A stretch of 59,747 bases of DNA from Chromera velia. Its lineage: Eukaryota > Sar > Chromeraceae. The notes beneath the pieces were generated by a model. The model searched no databases and was not told the DNA's origin. It worked only from the letters and a program-made list of their open reading frames with translations. Shown in pieces: positions 36,900-48,888 of this stretch. Both the position numbers and the translations under genes were made by a program. The stretch's first letter is position 1, and each line of letters opens with the position of its first letter. The stretch covers positions 1 through 59,747 of the forward strand of contig JAHBMJ010000010.1 of the NCBI GenBank assembly GCA_018398765.1, in the 5' to 3' direction.

Positions 36900-38290
36900 G
36901 TTCAAGTTAGTAAAATATTTAATTATACGGCCGGCGATTCTACGTTATTCTGCGCATGCGGCTTTTCAATACTCACCAACAAAATTTTAATATCTTTTAA
37001 GATCTTCCCCTATCTTTCTTCTCTCTTTTCTTCAGGGTATAAGGTAGTATGAGAAGCTAAATAAACAGAAAGCACTTCAATTTGGCTCCCTTTTTATCAC
37101 GCTTGTGGTTTCTGCTGGAAGCTAAAACAAATAACGAGATGACACGAAGTTTTCTCTGCAGTGGGCATTACCTCCACAAAAATAAATATGAAATTAAAAT
37201 GATGGTGTAAGAATGATAAAGACTATTGAAGTCATGATAAAAAAATTTGATGTGATTATTACGCTGATCAACTCAAAATATAATTTTGTTTTAGGAAAGC
37301 GTTTTCCGGTTTTTTTAAAGATTAATGAGATTAGTTTAGACTAGAGTTTAGATTATAGTTAGATACATTTTCTTTTTGGGAGATCTACTTCAAATAATCT
37401 GTCTAGTACTGACCACGCCTAGTGAGAAAGCGTAGAACGTTGCTGCTGTCAGGCTCTGACTCCTTAGAGAACTGAGTCCTTCCGAAGCTAGAAGTATACA
37501 ACGGTCGCGTTTTGTGTACTTGCGGCCGTCAAAATCATACTGCTGACTCCCTGTCCGTACCCATGCGTCCTCACAGAATAAATAGAGGTACCACTTCGCC
37601 GGGAATCCCCCTCCCCTTACCAAGCAACAAAGCAGTCGAATACAGGACAGTCTGAGGCTGCCTGACCCCTCTGACCTCCGACGAAGAAGAGCTCCCCTCC
37701 CACAACTGCGTCCCCTTTCCTCACTCTTCGATCCACCTCCTGCCCCTGCTTTCACTGAATGCATCCATGGAACTGAAAAATCGTCATCCATTTAATTATC
37801 GGTCCATCCACCCACCCACAGCCCTTCGTCATTAAATTTTCAACTCCTCCTCATCCTCTCCTCATTGCCAGTCGTCGCCTTCCATGATCTCATCAAGCTC
37901 AGCAATTAAATACCTGAAGGCATCCATGCATCCATGCATGCGAACGAAGATATGCAGAGACGGACTCATGCGGACGTCATTTTTGTGGCCAATCAATCAC
38001 ACAGAGAGAGTGTCCCTTCCTGTTGTCATCACGAACGACAAGGAAGGAAGGAAGGAAGGAAGGAAGGAAGGACTCTTCATGCAGGCAAGAGCACAAAAAG
38101 AAGACTTAGCGATGAAACTGTAAGGCACCCAAACCTCTCTCTCTCTCTCTCTCTCTCTCTGTGCACGAGAGCGCGACTGCGCGTTCTCTCATCTCGGTCT
38201 TTCGTTCTCTCGGTCTTTTCTTGCAACCTTATCCATCTCTCCTGCATTTCCCCCCCGCGGAACCGAACAATTTGACGCAATTAAAGAAAG
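36900..38290. other. intergenic or 3' region of the WG-repeat gene
   Basis: 36900-37390 is AT-rich with nothing seen. The minus ORF at 37390-37791 is unrecognised. A (GGAA)n tract lies at 38040-38070 and (CT)n at 38134-38160. On the minus strand, 37917-37867 reads RYLIAELDEIMEGDDWQ then TGA, and 38249 downward reads ERWIRLQEKTERTKDRDE after a TGCAG acceptor. Either could hold the 3' end of the gene to the right, but neither is proven. Confidence 0.5.
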
Positions 38291-38297
38291 AACTCAC

Positions 38298-41200
38298 GTA
38301 CTCTCTGCATTCCTTCTCGGTCATCTCCGTAGCACGCCGCCTCTCCACCTTGGGATCGAGGTACTCCCACCAGCCGTCGATCGCATCGTCGAGCTTTTGG
38401 AGATCTTCAGGGTTCCTGCAGGAGGCATGCAGTCAAGTGAGAGAAAACCAAGAGAAAGCAAACGAGGATTCCTCACGGTGGGAAGGAAGACAAGAGAATC
38501 CACAGGTGTGAGAGAGATGAAGCGGCACACTATTAATTCCTCTTCCTTCCGGCCTGCAAGGCACACAAAAGAAAAACCAGTGAGGCAGAACTGTGACGCC
38601 AGCATTTCCTTTTCCTTGATTTCTTTCCATCATGCTTGAGTGAAGGAAGCATCGACAGGGCTCTAGGCAGAGGAGCCTCTTGGTGGGTGTGACTCACTTG
38701 AAAATCCAGTCTTGGATTTCCCGGATTTTCTCCGCAGGGACTCCGATGACCTTCAGCTTCCTGCACAACCAAAGAAACCAGCCGTGCAATCAAAGATTTG
38801 CTTGGTTGTGCCCTCAGGCAAAGCAGAGAAAGAAGCAGAAGCGAAAACGAGAAAGGTGGGGGGAAAAGAAAAGAGCTAAACAAAAAGAGAGAAACCAGAG
38901 CCAGATGGGAGCTCTTTCAGACATCAAATCGGAATAGAGGAGACGCTGGATTCGACAAAGAGAATCAAAAAGGACCAAAGGGGCCATGCGGATCCAATTT
39001 ACAGAGGCACATACTGACTCGAGCAGAGGTAGCAGTTTTTTTGCCAGATTTGCCATTTGCTCTTTTTTCTTGGGATCGGTATCGGACTCTTCGTCCCCGT
39101 CTTCCTCATCCTCATCCCGGTCCTCTTCTTGACTCCATAACTCCTCTTCTTCCGGCCTTGGTTTCCTCTTTCCTCTAGAGGAGGAGGCCGATGCCTCGCC
39201 CTGCCTCCTGCTCGCTGCTGATGCGGACGACGCCGATGCCCCCCCTGTTTGACCCCCCGGCCCTCGCGCAGACGCAGACGCAGATGCTCTTGAAGGGTCG
39301 TTCTTTCCTTGGCCCTTCTCTTCCTTTTCCTTCTTCTTATGCTCCTCTGACTCCGACTCCGACTCTGAGCTCGAGCTAAGGTTAGTGGCCCTTTTTCTCT
39401 GTTCCATCCGTTTCTTCAGAAACCCTTCAGGCCTCGGTTGGGGTGTGGACTCCTCGGAGTCGGAGGAGATCGCGATGGCCTCCCCCTTCTTCTGAGGGGG
39501 GATCTGGGGGGACATGCGGGTGGTAAACAGACGACGGCGGCCTGGAGTCTCTCCCGTAATTTTGCAATCAGAGTCGGACTCCTCCTTCCTAGTAGTTCTT
39601 CCAGCTCTCTTGGATGAGGACGCTGCTGCTGCTGATGCTGCGGATGCACCTCCCTTTGCCGCACTGCTGCTCTGGTGAGGAGACTGAGGGAGTGCTGGAT
39701 CTCCATTTCCAGGTTCCCCCGTTCCCTCTTTTCCCCGCCTTCCACTGTGACGCTCGTTGCTTCTCGAGGCAGACGCTGCAGACTGGTGTGCCTCCTCCTC
39801 CTGCTGTTTTGTCTGGTGCTGAAGCATTTTGGCCAGACTCGCAACGAGCGTCCAGTTCTGGGCCTTTGAGGCAATGTCAAGAGCCTCCTGAAGGGCCGCG
39901 CGGGGGCTTTGCTCTTCCTCCTCTTGCCTCTGCTCCTTCCTTTCCTTCCTATCCACAGAGGCCGAAGCAGAAACAGAAACAGATGCTGCAGCTGCACAAG
40001 AAGAAGAACGGGAAGGCGTGCTTTGCTGTTGGGGAATAGCGTCGAATCCTGGGGGGGGACCGGACTCAATAACTTCCTCCACTCCATCACTATCACTCTC
40101 AACCTTCTCCTCTTTCTTTTGTGGCGACCCTCTCTTACCCAGCTCTCTCCATCCTCTTCCAATCTCCTTGCTGGCCTCAGCACTTCTCTCATTCCTCTCC
40201 ACCTCTCTTCTAGCGTCCGCCCCCCAATCATCTTTCTCTCTGTCTGTCTCCCTTCTCTCACCCCAATGAGACCTCTCAGTCCGGGACTCATTCGATCTCC
40301 ATTTACGGTCACTCTCGTCGGACTCTTCCTTCTCTTGCATTTCCTTACCCCCCCTTCCAGCCTCTTTCTCCCTCCTGCCATCCACACACCCCTCTGACGT
40401 CTCACTCCGCCCCCCCCGTCGGGCAGGTGAGGCGTCTCTGCCCTCCCTTCCCCGCCAAGAGGAACGACCTGTCTCTCTATCTCCCCTCCCGTCGCCACCT
40501 CTCTGAGAAGGAAGTTTCTCTCCCTTTCTTTTTTCGGGCTCGCCCCACTGAGCGCGCAGATTTGCCTCCTCCCTTCTCCTGTCACCACCCCACTGGGGAG
40601 GCGCTCGCTCCCTCTCTCTTTCTTCGCGCGCGGGCTCGCCCCACTGAGCGCGCAGATTTGCCTCCTCCCTTCTCCTGTCACCACCCCACTGGGGAGGCGC
40701 TCGCTCCCTCTCTCTTTCTTCGCGCCCGGGCTCGCCCCACTGAGCGCGCAAATTTGCCTCCTCCCTTCTCCTGTCACCACCCCACTGTGGAGGCGCTCGC
40801 TCCCTCTCTCTTTCTTCGCGCGCAGGCTCGCCCCACTGGGCGCGCAGATTTGCCTCCTCCCTTCTCCTGTCACCACCCCACTGTGGAGGCGCTCGCTCCC
40901 TCTCTCTTTCTTCGCGCGCGGGCTCGCCCCACTGAGCGCGCAGATTTGCCTCCTCCCTTCTCCTGTCACCACCCCACTGGGGAGGCGCTCGCTCCCTCTC
41001 TCTTTCTTCGCGCGCGGGCTCGCCCCACTGAGCGCGCAGATTTGCCTCCTCCCTTCTCCTGTCACCACCCCACTGGGGAGGCGCTCGCTCCCTCTCTCTT
41101 TCTTCGCGCGCAGGCTCGCCCCACTGGGCGCGCAGATTTGCCTCCTCCCTTCTCCTGTCACCACCCCACCGGGGAGGCGCTCGCTCCCTCTCTCTTTCTT

Positions 41201-44200
41201 CGCGCGCGGGCTCGCCCCACTGAGTGCGCAGATTTGCCTCCTCCCTTCTCCTGTCACCACCCCACTGGGGAGGCGCTCGCTCCCTCTCTCTTTCTTCGCG
41301 CGCGGGCTCGCCCCACTGAGCGCGCAGATTTGCCTCCTCCCTTCTCCTGTCACCACCCCACTGGGGAGGCGCTCGCTCCCTCTCTCTTTCTTCGCGCGCG
41401 GGCTCGCCCCACTGAGCGCGCAGATTTGCCTCTTCCCTTCTCCTGTCACCACCCCACTGGGGAGGCGCTCGCTCCCTCTCTCTTTCTTCGCGCCCGGGCT
41501 CGCCCCACTGAGCGCGCAGATTTGCCTCCTCCCTTCTCCTGCCGCCCCCCCACTCAGGAGGAATCTCACTTTCTGTTCCTCTCCCGTTGCCTCTCCCCTG
41601 ACGAAGAACATTCTGCTCCCTCTCTCTCTGCTCTCTCTCACGGCCCGCAGCCTCCAGTTCCTCAAATAGCCCCTCACGTTCTAGCCTCTCCCATTGCTCA
41701 ATCTCTCCTTGGATGGCCTCCTCGTTCCTCTCTCTACGGATTCGCTCCTCCAGCGTCTCCTCTCTCCCTTCTCTTTCCCTTCTGTCGTCCGCCTTGCCCT
41801 GAGGTGTCCCCTTCTCCCGTAGAGGACCACCCCCCCTTTTGCTTTTGGAAGGCTCAGAGGGAGGAGAGTCATCAGGGTGGGGACGCCGAGAGTGCCCCTG
41901 AGGGCCCATAGGAAGACCTGGGGGCAGGTCATGTGACTCTCTCGGACGCCCCTCGCACCCTCCCGTTCTGCTCCCACGCCCTTCAAATCCGTCCACACGC
42001 CTCTCTCCCCCCCCGTCTCTCCGGTCGTCCCTCTCAAATCCGGGAGGGGGGGCGGAGACATTGGGCCTCCCGGTGGCTGCAGGAGGCTCTGGGTGGTTGC
42101 GGGTCTGCCTTTCCGCATGGGGTGCATGAGGTGCGGGGGGAGGGGGAAAACCAGGGGGATGGGAGGGGGCATGGTGATGCTGCTGGGGGCGCTGTGACAG
42201 TCCAGGGGGAGGTGCAGGACGTGCCAGACCGGGTGGGGGTGCAGGCTGGCCCAGTCCTGGAGGGGGCGCGGGTTGACCTGGTCCCGGAGGGGGTGCGGGT
42301 GCAGGCTGTCTTTGAGGTGCAGCTGACGGGGCTGCAGTGGGCTGCTGCTGGTTCATGAAGCCGGGCGAGGGCGCGGCAGGTTGAGGTCTGAGGGGGTTTG
42401 TGGGGGGTTGATGTGCTTGACCCCTCCCGTCTTCGCCCTGAAGGAACTCTCTGAATCCCTCCTCTCGTCCCTTGGGAACACCTCCGGCTGCTGCTGCACT
42501 GTTTTGGGCAAGGGGCGGGGCCCCCCGATGCGCCGCCGCACCACCTGACCACCCCGCTCCGTTGGCAGTCCCCACTCCTCTTCCTGCCTCAGGCGGAGGT
42601 GGAGGCTGGGCTCTCTGGTTTCTGCTGGCGCTGCTCAGAGGACCACCTCCCCACCCAAGTGCGTTCAGATCGTCAGAGCCAGGCGCGTTCACAGTGCCAT
42701 GCGAATGGGCAAATTGGGTCCCTGGAGCGAGTTCCGGAGCAGCGACCCCTCCCTCCTCCTTTCCAGAAGACAAGGCAGAGACAGGCAGATGCACCGAGGG
42801 GAGCGTAGGGGAGGTGGCCATGATGGTCTCCACGATTTGCGGGTCGAATGCCTTCAGATACCTGTAGACCTTCAGGTTGTGGGGATACAGATGGAGGGCC
42901 TCCACTGCCTCCTCAAAAGTAATCCCTGCATGCGGACAGGCGGAGTCAGACAGACAGAAACGGACGCATACAGTGCCACGCACGAGTATGACAATTCAAT
43001 ACTGTAGAAAGAGGGGGGGGGGTCAAGGACAGCAAGCTGAACTACACGAAAGGAAACCCCCTATTATAAAAAGAAAGCGGACCAAGCGGAAGGGAGCAAA
43101 TGAGAACCGTAAACGAGACGAGTGCCGCTATCTTATTCCAAACAAGAAGAGACGATGCAATCTTCTCCCCACGTCTGCACGCCGACCCCCAGGTCTCCCC
43201 TCTCCCCCCTTACTTGCTTGACTGACTGACCTTCAATAATGGAGATTGCGTGAGCGACTGGGACCGCGTCAAGGTCTTTGTATTCCTTCCCAAGCGCTCC
43301 GTCCTTGGTGAAGTCAAACGCTTCTGGAAGAGTCTCAGACTCCAAAAGTAACATGTCTTTCCTGACCTTCAGATCTCTCTCTGTCATCCGTCTCTGCCCA
43401 CTTTGGGAGGAAGAGGAGACGGGAGCTGCAGCTGCAGCCGCAGAGGAGGACGACGAAGGACCCCCTTCCCTCTCTTTTTCGGCTGGCTCTTCCTTTTCCT
43501 CTTGTGAATCTGCGTCTGAATCGTCTCCTTGACCGGCTGCTGCTGCAGCTGCGGCTCTTTGCTGTTGTCTCTTCTTCCCCCCTCTGGGCTTTTTCTTTCC
43601 CCCCCCCCCTCCCTCTGCCCCTCCTTTTGCCCCCCCCTGACCAGCAGCAGGAGCTGGAGGAGGCAACCCTGGAATGGTGTGTGCAGCAGCCTGCTTTTCT
43701 TTCTGCTCAGCAAGTTTGGCTTCAAGCTTCTCTTTGTTTTTATTTTCCACGAGTTGGAACTCCTCTCCCTCCTTCTCTGCCGTCTCCTGCCTCTCCCTCG
43801 ATACCCCCCCATTGACCCTCCCAGAGACAGGAGACGACGCAGATGCAACGAGGTCCTTCGAAGACCCCATGGGACCTTTTGGGGCAGGGGGTGCGGCACC
43901 CGGAGGTGGCATTCCTGGGATTCTGTGTTCTCTGTGGGCCCTCGCCTTTTCTTCCTCCCATTTCTTCTTCTGTTGCGCCCGTTCCTCCAGCTGCTTTTTT
44001 CTTTTTGACGGCTCTACCTCTGTGAAACCGTCTTCCCCCCCTCCAGCCCCACCCTCATCCCACTCCTCATTACACTCCTGCCAAATCTCCTCTCCCGACA
44101 CGGCACCCATCCCATCGGGAGACGGACCTTGAGAAGAGGAAGAAGAGGCGATTACTGCGGCTGCTGCTGCTGCTGCAGGCTGTTGTCTGTTCTGGTTGGA

Positions 44201-46190
44201 GGCTGAGGCGGAGGCAGAGGCAGAGGGTCTGACAAAGTCGTCCCAGTCATCCGTGTCTCTGCTTGCATTCTTCTTGTTGTTGTTCTTGTTCTTATCCTTT
44301 CCCGCATTCCCTCCCTTCCCCCTCCCCCCTTTCTTGTCAGGCACCCACTTTTCTGTACCCCATCCCTCCCCGTCTCCCTCTGCCGCATTGCCCCATCCAG
44401 ATACGTCGGGGTGTCGACGTCGGTCATCGTCTTGTGCGGCTGCCATCTCTTCAAAAGTCATGGGCTTTTTCTTCGCCTCTGCCCCCTGCTTCAAGGCAGA
44501 GGCAGGAACCGGAACCTTCCCGAGGGCAGCAGGGGGCCCAGAGGAGGTCTTCTGCTTCTTCACCTGCAAGTCAAGGGCAACACATCTTGCTTCTCCAGTG
44601 TTTGTGTACAAGAGGTGCATGTATGAATACATACGCATCCACACATCTCCGCGAAGCAGTGCACGCAATGCTGACTGCACATCCTTGACGGAGGGGTGGA
44701 CGGAAAGTCAAGAACGAGACGGCAGGAGGCAAGCGAGTACCCCAGATCTGCGTGATGTGCGACAAGCAGCAGAGAAGAGCCGAGACAGGAGAGAAAAAGG
44801 AAGCATAAAACCGCAACACGTGCTGCCGGAACGTCCGTTCAAAGGCATGATCATGAAGTGGAGAGACGTGAGAGTGACATGGAGGAAGGCCAAAGCGAGA
44901 ATGCTAGAGAATAGGAAAATGCGCCAAAAAGGTTGGAAACAGGCGGTAAAGGGTCCAAACAGCGTGCACTCCCACGCACCCACAGGCACACACATGCATA
45001 CACAAACGTAGGGACGAACAGACATCCCCCTTGATTCATGCCCTTCAACAAACAGCAGACACATTCCACCCCCTCAACTTCTGGAAAAGAAGAGAGCCAT
45101 CGCGCCTATGTGCCTCCTCGCCCAAATTTCCTCACGAAAAAGAAAAAAACATTCCAAGACTCTCAACAGATGCCGACGAACTGACAAAAATCTCGATATC
45201 ATTGCTCCAGCCCCCCACTTTGTCCCCCGACTTCTCCGCAACACGAGCACGGACACGAACGATGTGCCGCACTGCAGTAAGCACAGACAGTTGAGCGAGA
45301 GAGTGACCACAAACACAAGGGAGATACAGGGTGCAGGCAATGCGGCCACAGCCATTCGGTAGTCAAAGCATAAAACCTCGAATACACACACCGTCAAGGT
45401 ATAAGGTAGAGGGAGAGGCACAGAGGAGGGGGAGAGACAGACTCAGCAGGCAGGCAGACGGGCCGCTCTAGTGTAGTTTCGCCAGGACAGAGCACTCCTC
45501 TGTGCAATCCAGGTGGCCCGTACCTCCGTGCTACAAGAAAGGGAGACAACTGAAAGGGAAGGTGGGAGAGGCAAAGCCAAGGAAGATAGAAGGGAAGGAA
45601 GGAGACAGCCCTGTCGTCATTCAAGGCATGGACAGAAAATCAAATGCCCTGTGTACGCTTCAAGAAACGGACCGTTGACAGGAATAGACACATCCGCCTC
45701 AGTGCTCTTCACCTTTTTCTTCAGCTCGAATGATTTGTCTCCCGAGGCTGCGTTGGCCATCTCCACATCGTATGTCACCTTCTTCTTCTGAGCCGACGTC
45801 GACTTGACATCCCATTTCAAAATACACACAGCTTTCTCTCCCTTTGCAGAGAAACTTCGGGCCTCCACCAACTCCCTCAGGTTGAAGACAGAAACCTCTG
45901 CACACACAATACACCCACACAGACAGACGAGGAAGAGGAGGATGTGCACAACAAAAATTGGACCTTCAAGAGTCCTCGAGGCACAAAGCTGCACACAATG
46001 ACCTGGCGTACCTGTCATCTCTCCTGATCAAACACTCCTGAGCCAAAAAAAGGGCTCCCAACAGGCCAACACGGTACCACGAAAAAACTGGAAGTCAACG
46101 GACTGAGACTCCTCAAGGGAGACAGATGGCTCGCGCTCTGCAGCGAGCTTCAACTTTGGAATCTCTGTCGTTCCTTGACATTCATGAAGA
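38298..46190 (-). CDS. large protein with FN3-like N-terminus, PPG(F/L) motifs and WG-rich repeats
   Basis: Exons joined by phase: about 46190-46081 (5' end uncertain), 45897-45673, 45271-45186, 44563-43231, 42925-39019, 38760-38698 and 38415-38298, giving about 1,950 residues. The first three exons together read as a fibronectin-III-like fold (AVCILKWDV, KVTYDVEM, HIVRVRARVAEKSGDKVGGW). The long middle is disordered, rich in Gly, Pro, Glu, Arg and Ser. It has GWG motifs (GWGNAAEGDGEGWG), at least eight PPPG(F/L) motifs, and an 11-copy 32-residue repeat with two WG dipeptides each. A conserved-looking helical segment spans 43231/42925 (LDAVPVAHAISIIEG, then ITFEEAVEALHLYPHN). The C-terminal exons are charged helices. 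FN3 domains bind proteins, PPG-hydrophobic motifs are GYF-domain ligands, and WG repeats bind Argonaute in other proteins; all of these are inferences here. Confidence 0.72.
39019..42925 (-). CDS. main exon of the WG-repeat gene
   Basis: 3,907 bp with no stop, acceptor GCATGCAG, donor GTCAGT. Order of content: short helical block, Pro/Gly-rich PPPGL tract (about 42380-42080), Arg/Glu-rich coiled stretch (about 41830-41600), the 32-residue repeat array, a Ser/Glu/Arg-rich basic-acidic part, then Ala/Ser tracts with repeated SASASA runs near 39250. The length without stops and phase-fitting borders support a real exon. Confidence 0.8.
40539..41545 (-). repeat. 96 bp coding minisatellite, about 11 copies
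   Basis: Period 96 bp (starts 40539, 40635 and so on), coding a 32-residue unit: GDRRREEANLRAQWGEPARE then ERERERAPPQWG. Copies are nearly identical, with single changes such as Ala/Gly after GEP and one Arg for Gln. Both Trp-Gly pairs are kept in nearly all units. Confidence 0.95.
43231..44563 (-). CDS. second large exon of the WG-repeat gene
   Basis: 1,333 bp, acceptor CTTGCAG, donor GTCAGT. It contains MTFEEMAAAQDDDRRRHPDV, GWGNAAEGDGEGWGTEKW, an Asn/Lys run, two IPG(M/L)PPP motifs and a Lys/Arg/Gln-rich region, and ends in the AFDFTKDGALGKEYKDLDAV segment. Confidence 0.75.
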
Positions 46191-46640
46191 AACAGACACT
46201 GATTACAACCACCAGATGCGATTCCTCTCGATCGATGCAAGAAAAACTTTGAAAAGCGATTGTCTGTCGAATCAAGCAGCTGATTGCAGCTGATCCTTTA
46301 GTGTCCTGTGTCTGATGCATGGATGTCGATCAGAAGAATTGGAGGGGGGGCCTTGCCCGAGCTATCGGATCCAAGTGCGCGGCGCCGCCGCGTCGGCGTG
46401 CATGCAGGGCGTCGCCCAATGAATGGAACCGTCCGTCTATATTCCGTCTATGCACTACGCGTCTATACCCATGCACGCGTCTGAGGTACGTCCCGATTGC
46501 AACGTCTTTACAATGTCTTTGCATCAATCAGTACAGACAATCACCACAGGTCGACGAGCGGCCATCGTTTCCCTGTTTCATCTCTGTACATACCTTGTCG
46601 ACTGGCGTGTGAGGCGATCCAAAGAGCTCTGCCAGGTAGA
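46191..46640. promoter_or_regulatory. shared upstream region of two divergent genes
   Basis: The WG-repeat gene leaves to the left and the tetraspan gene to the right. The space of about 450 bp (or less, if the left gene starts further right) must hold both promoters. No TATA box or known motif stands out. Confidence 0.45.
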
Positions 46641-47644
46641 ATGGCTCTCCCCAAGATACTCAAAGGCACCGCTGCCTTGCTTGGGCTGGTTGCAGTGGTG
46701 CTCCTTGCTACCGGTCTGGGTCTGGACAGCTGGAGAACCTTTTCGACCGAAGTGAGTCGGCGGTGGGTTTTTATTCATCACTCCTGCCTGTCTGTGGCCG
46801 TTGAACCTTTGCATTTCCTCTGTCTAAATTGCAGATTGCGAGCGTCAAGTCCACGTACGATATCGGACTTCTGTACACGGTCAGTCCTGAAGTACGCTCC
46901 CGGAAGCACAATCCATGACGCACCTGGGTGCTCGTCTCTCATGCATCGTCCCTCCTCCCCCCCCCCTCTGTGTGGGTCCTTGCAGAAATGGACGGTTGAG
47001 GCTGGTGGTGTGACTCGCGAGGAGCGCAACGAAATTAATTGCGACAATCTGGTGGGAGATACGGAGGAAAGATGCAACGTCAGTCAGCAGGGATGCTTGT
47101 CTATCTGTTTGTCTGTCGTTCTGTCAGTTCGTTCATCAGTCAGGCGCTTAGGGAGTCGGACAGCCCGCCAGGAAGTCGGTCAGTCTCACGGCCATGCAGG
47201 CAGACAGTGGCCAAATCATCTTACCTTCCATTCTCTTCCCTGCCAAATGCGAAGCCCTGACAGCAGCAAATCGTCCACCACCAGTCTGTCGTTTCGTTCA
47301 GTCCGTAAGGCGATTCGGCTTTTTGCGGATGGATACACAGTTGTATTCATCTTGCACGGACATGCGACGTCTCCCTTCCTTTTCTCAAGGTCCTGCCTAC
47401 TCTGTTGATACACTGCCCCTTTTGCGATTTGTGTGTGCTGGTGCTTTCCGTGTGTGAGCCGAAGACTCCTATGGCGTTTGCCCTCTGTTGTACCATCTGC
47501 TCCTAGCGCCCTGCCGTGTTCCCCTTGCTTCCTGCGCTCATCTTTATTTTTTTCTTTCTTTCTTTCTTTCGTTCTTTCGTTCTTTCGTTCGTTCGTTCGT
47601 TCGTTCTTTCGTTCTTTCGTTCTTTCGTTCTTTCGTTCTTTCGT

Positions 47645-47706
<62 letters not shown>

Positions 47707-47771
47707 CTTCTTTCCTTTCTTCTTTTCTTCCTTCCTTCCTTTCTTTTCTTTCTTTCTTTCTTTTTTTTTTT

Positions 47772-47854
<83 letters not shown>

Positions 47855-47885
47855 CTTTCTTTCTTTCTTTCTTTCTTTCTTTCCT

Positions 47886-47917
<32 letters not shown>

Positions 47918-47919
47918 TC

Positions 47920-47950
<31 letters not shown>

Positions 47951-48888
47951 TCAACTTCATTCTCTCAGTGTTTGCTCTTTCTTTTTTTCCTTCCATCATT
48001 CTATTTCTTTCCTTTTGTAGCTCTCTACACTCATTTTTTGTTTTCTGTTCTATCCTTAATTTGGTCCTTCTTTCCTTCCTTCCTTCCTTCCTTCCTCTTC
48101 GTTTTTTTTCTGTCTCTGTCTGTCTGTCTGTCTGTCTGTCTGATGTTCGTTTGTCTTTGTTGCTTTCTTTCTTTTCGTCTGTTGTGTTCATGAAGAAAAG
48201 AAGGGAAAGAAACCATATAGTCTTTCTGTCTGGAGGGAGGGGGGGAGCGAAGGAGGGAGAAGAAGACGCATATAGTCTGTCTGTGTGTCTGCCTGCCGGC
48301 CTGTCGGCCTTTCTTGTTTCTCACTTCTCTCTCTGTCGCTTCGCTTATTGATTTGTTCGTTTATTCTTTCCGTTATTTCTTCCTGTCTTGCTTATTTTCT
48401 TTCAAAGAAATCCTTCATCATTTCTTCCTTTCAATCATTCACTCATTAGAGTTTATGGTTCCTGTTTCTCTTCTTCGCTCCGCCTTCCGACAGTTTCCAC
48501 ATCATCCCGATTGCTCATCTTGCTTCTCTGTGTCCATGAACTTTGCTCTTCTCTTGGTTGAGTGCAGCGTACGAAAACCGGTGGGCTGTCGATGATCATT
48601 ATCGGTGGTTTTGCTGCATTGCTCCTCGTGATTGGGGTCGGGCTGGCCGTTTTCGGAATTGCATCGCAATCAAGTTTCGACCTGGCTGGGGTGGGAGTGA
48701 TGATACTGGGGGCCATTCTATGCGTGGTGGGCCTGGGAGTTTGGGGCGGGTTGACACACGAGAACTATATCAGCTCGACGATCGAGTACGAACTCGGGAC
48801 CGCAGCAGCCCTTGCGATCACCGCGTGCGTCCTCTCGTTTCTCGCCGCTGTTGCATACGCTATCGCTTACGCAAAGAGAGATGGATGA
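46641..48888 (+). CDS. claudin/PMP22-like four-helix membrane protein (189 aa)
   Basis: Exons 46641-46751, 46835-46879, 46986-47078 and 48568-48888, all phase 0, donors GTGAGT, GTCAGT and GTCAGT, acceptors TTGCAG, TTGCAG and GTGCAG; stop TGA. Helices at about residues 8-28, 91-113, 120-141 and 160-185. The first extracellular loop has Trp31, Gly48-Leu49-Leu50, Cys71 and Cys82, an order like the W-GLW-C-C signature of the claudin/PMP22 superfamily, with Leu for the second Trp. The loop before helix 4 ends in [18 protein letters not shown]. It is likely a plasma- or endomembrane protein; a claudin-type junction role should not be assumed in a protist. A paralogue lies at 58918. Intron 3 carries a long CTTT tract. 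Confidence 0.85.
47545..47955. repeat. (CTTT)n / (CGTT) microsatellite in intron 3 of the tetraspan gene
   Basis: Over 400 bp of TTTC and TTCG tetranucleotides with short interruptions; several spurious ORFs cross it. Further CTTC and CTGT runs at 48069-48141. Confidence 0.95.

Noticed and set aside
37390-37791. 133-aa minus ORF as a gene
   Set aside because: No domain, no phase-compatible link to the WG-repeat gene and uneven composition.
40427-41911. 494-aa plus-strand ORF
   Set aside because: Antisense shadow of the coding 96 bp repeat; the minus frame fits exon phases.
47433-48351. ORFs of 195-287 aa in the tetraspan gene's intron
   Set aside because: Translation of CTTT repeats; the intron is bounded by in-phase exons on both sides.
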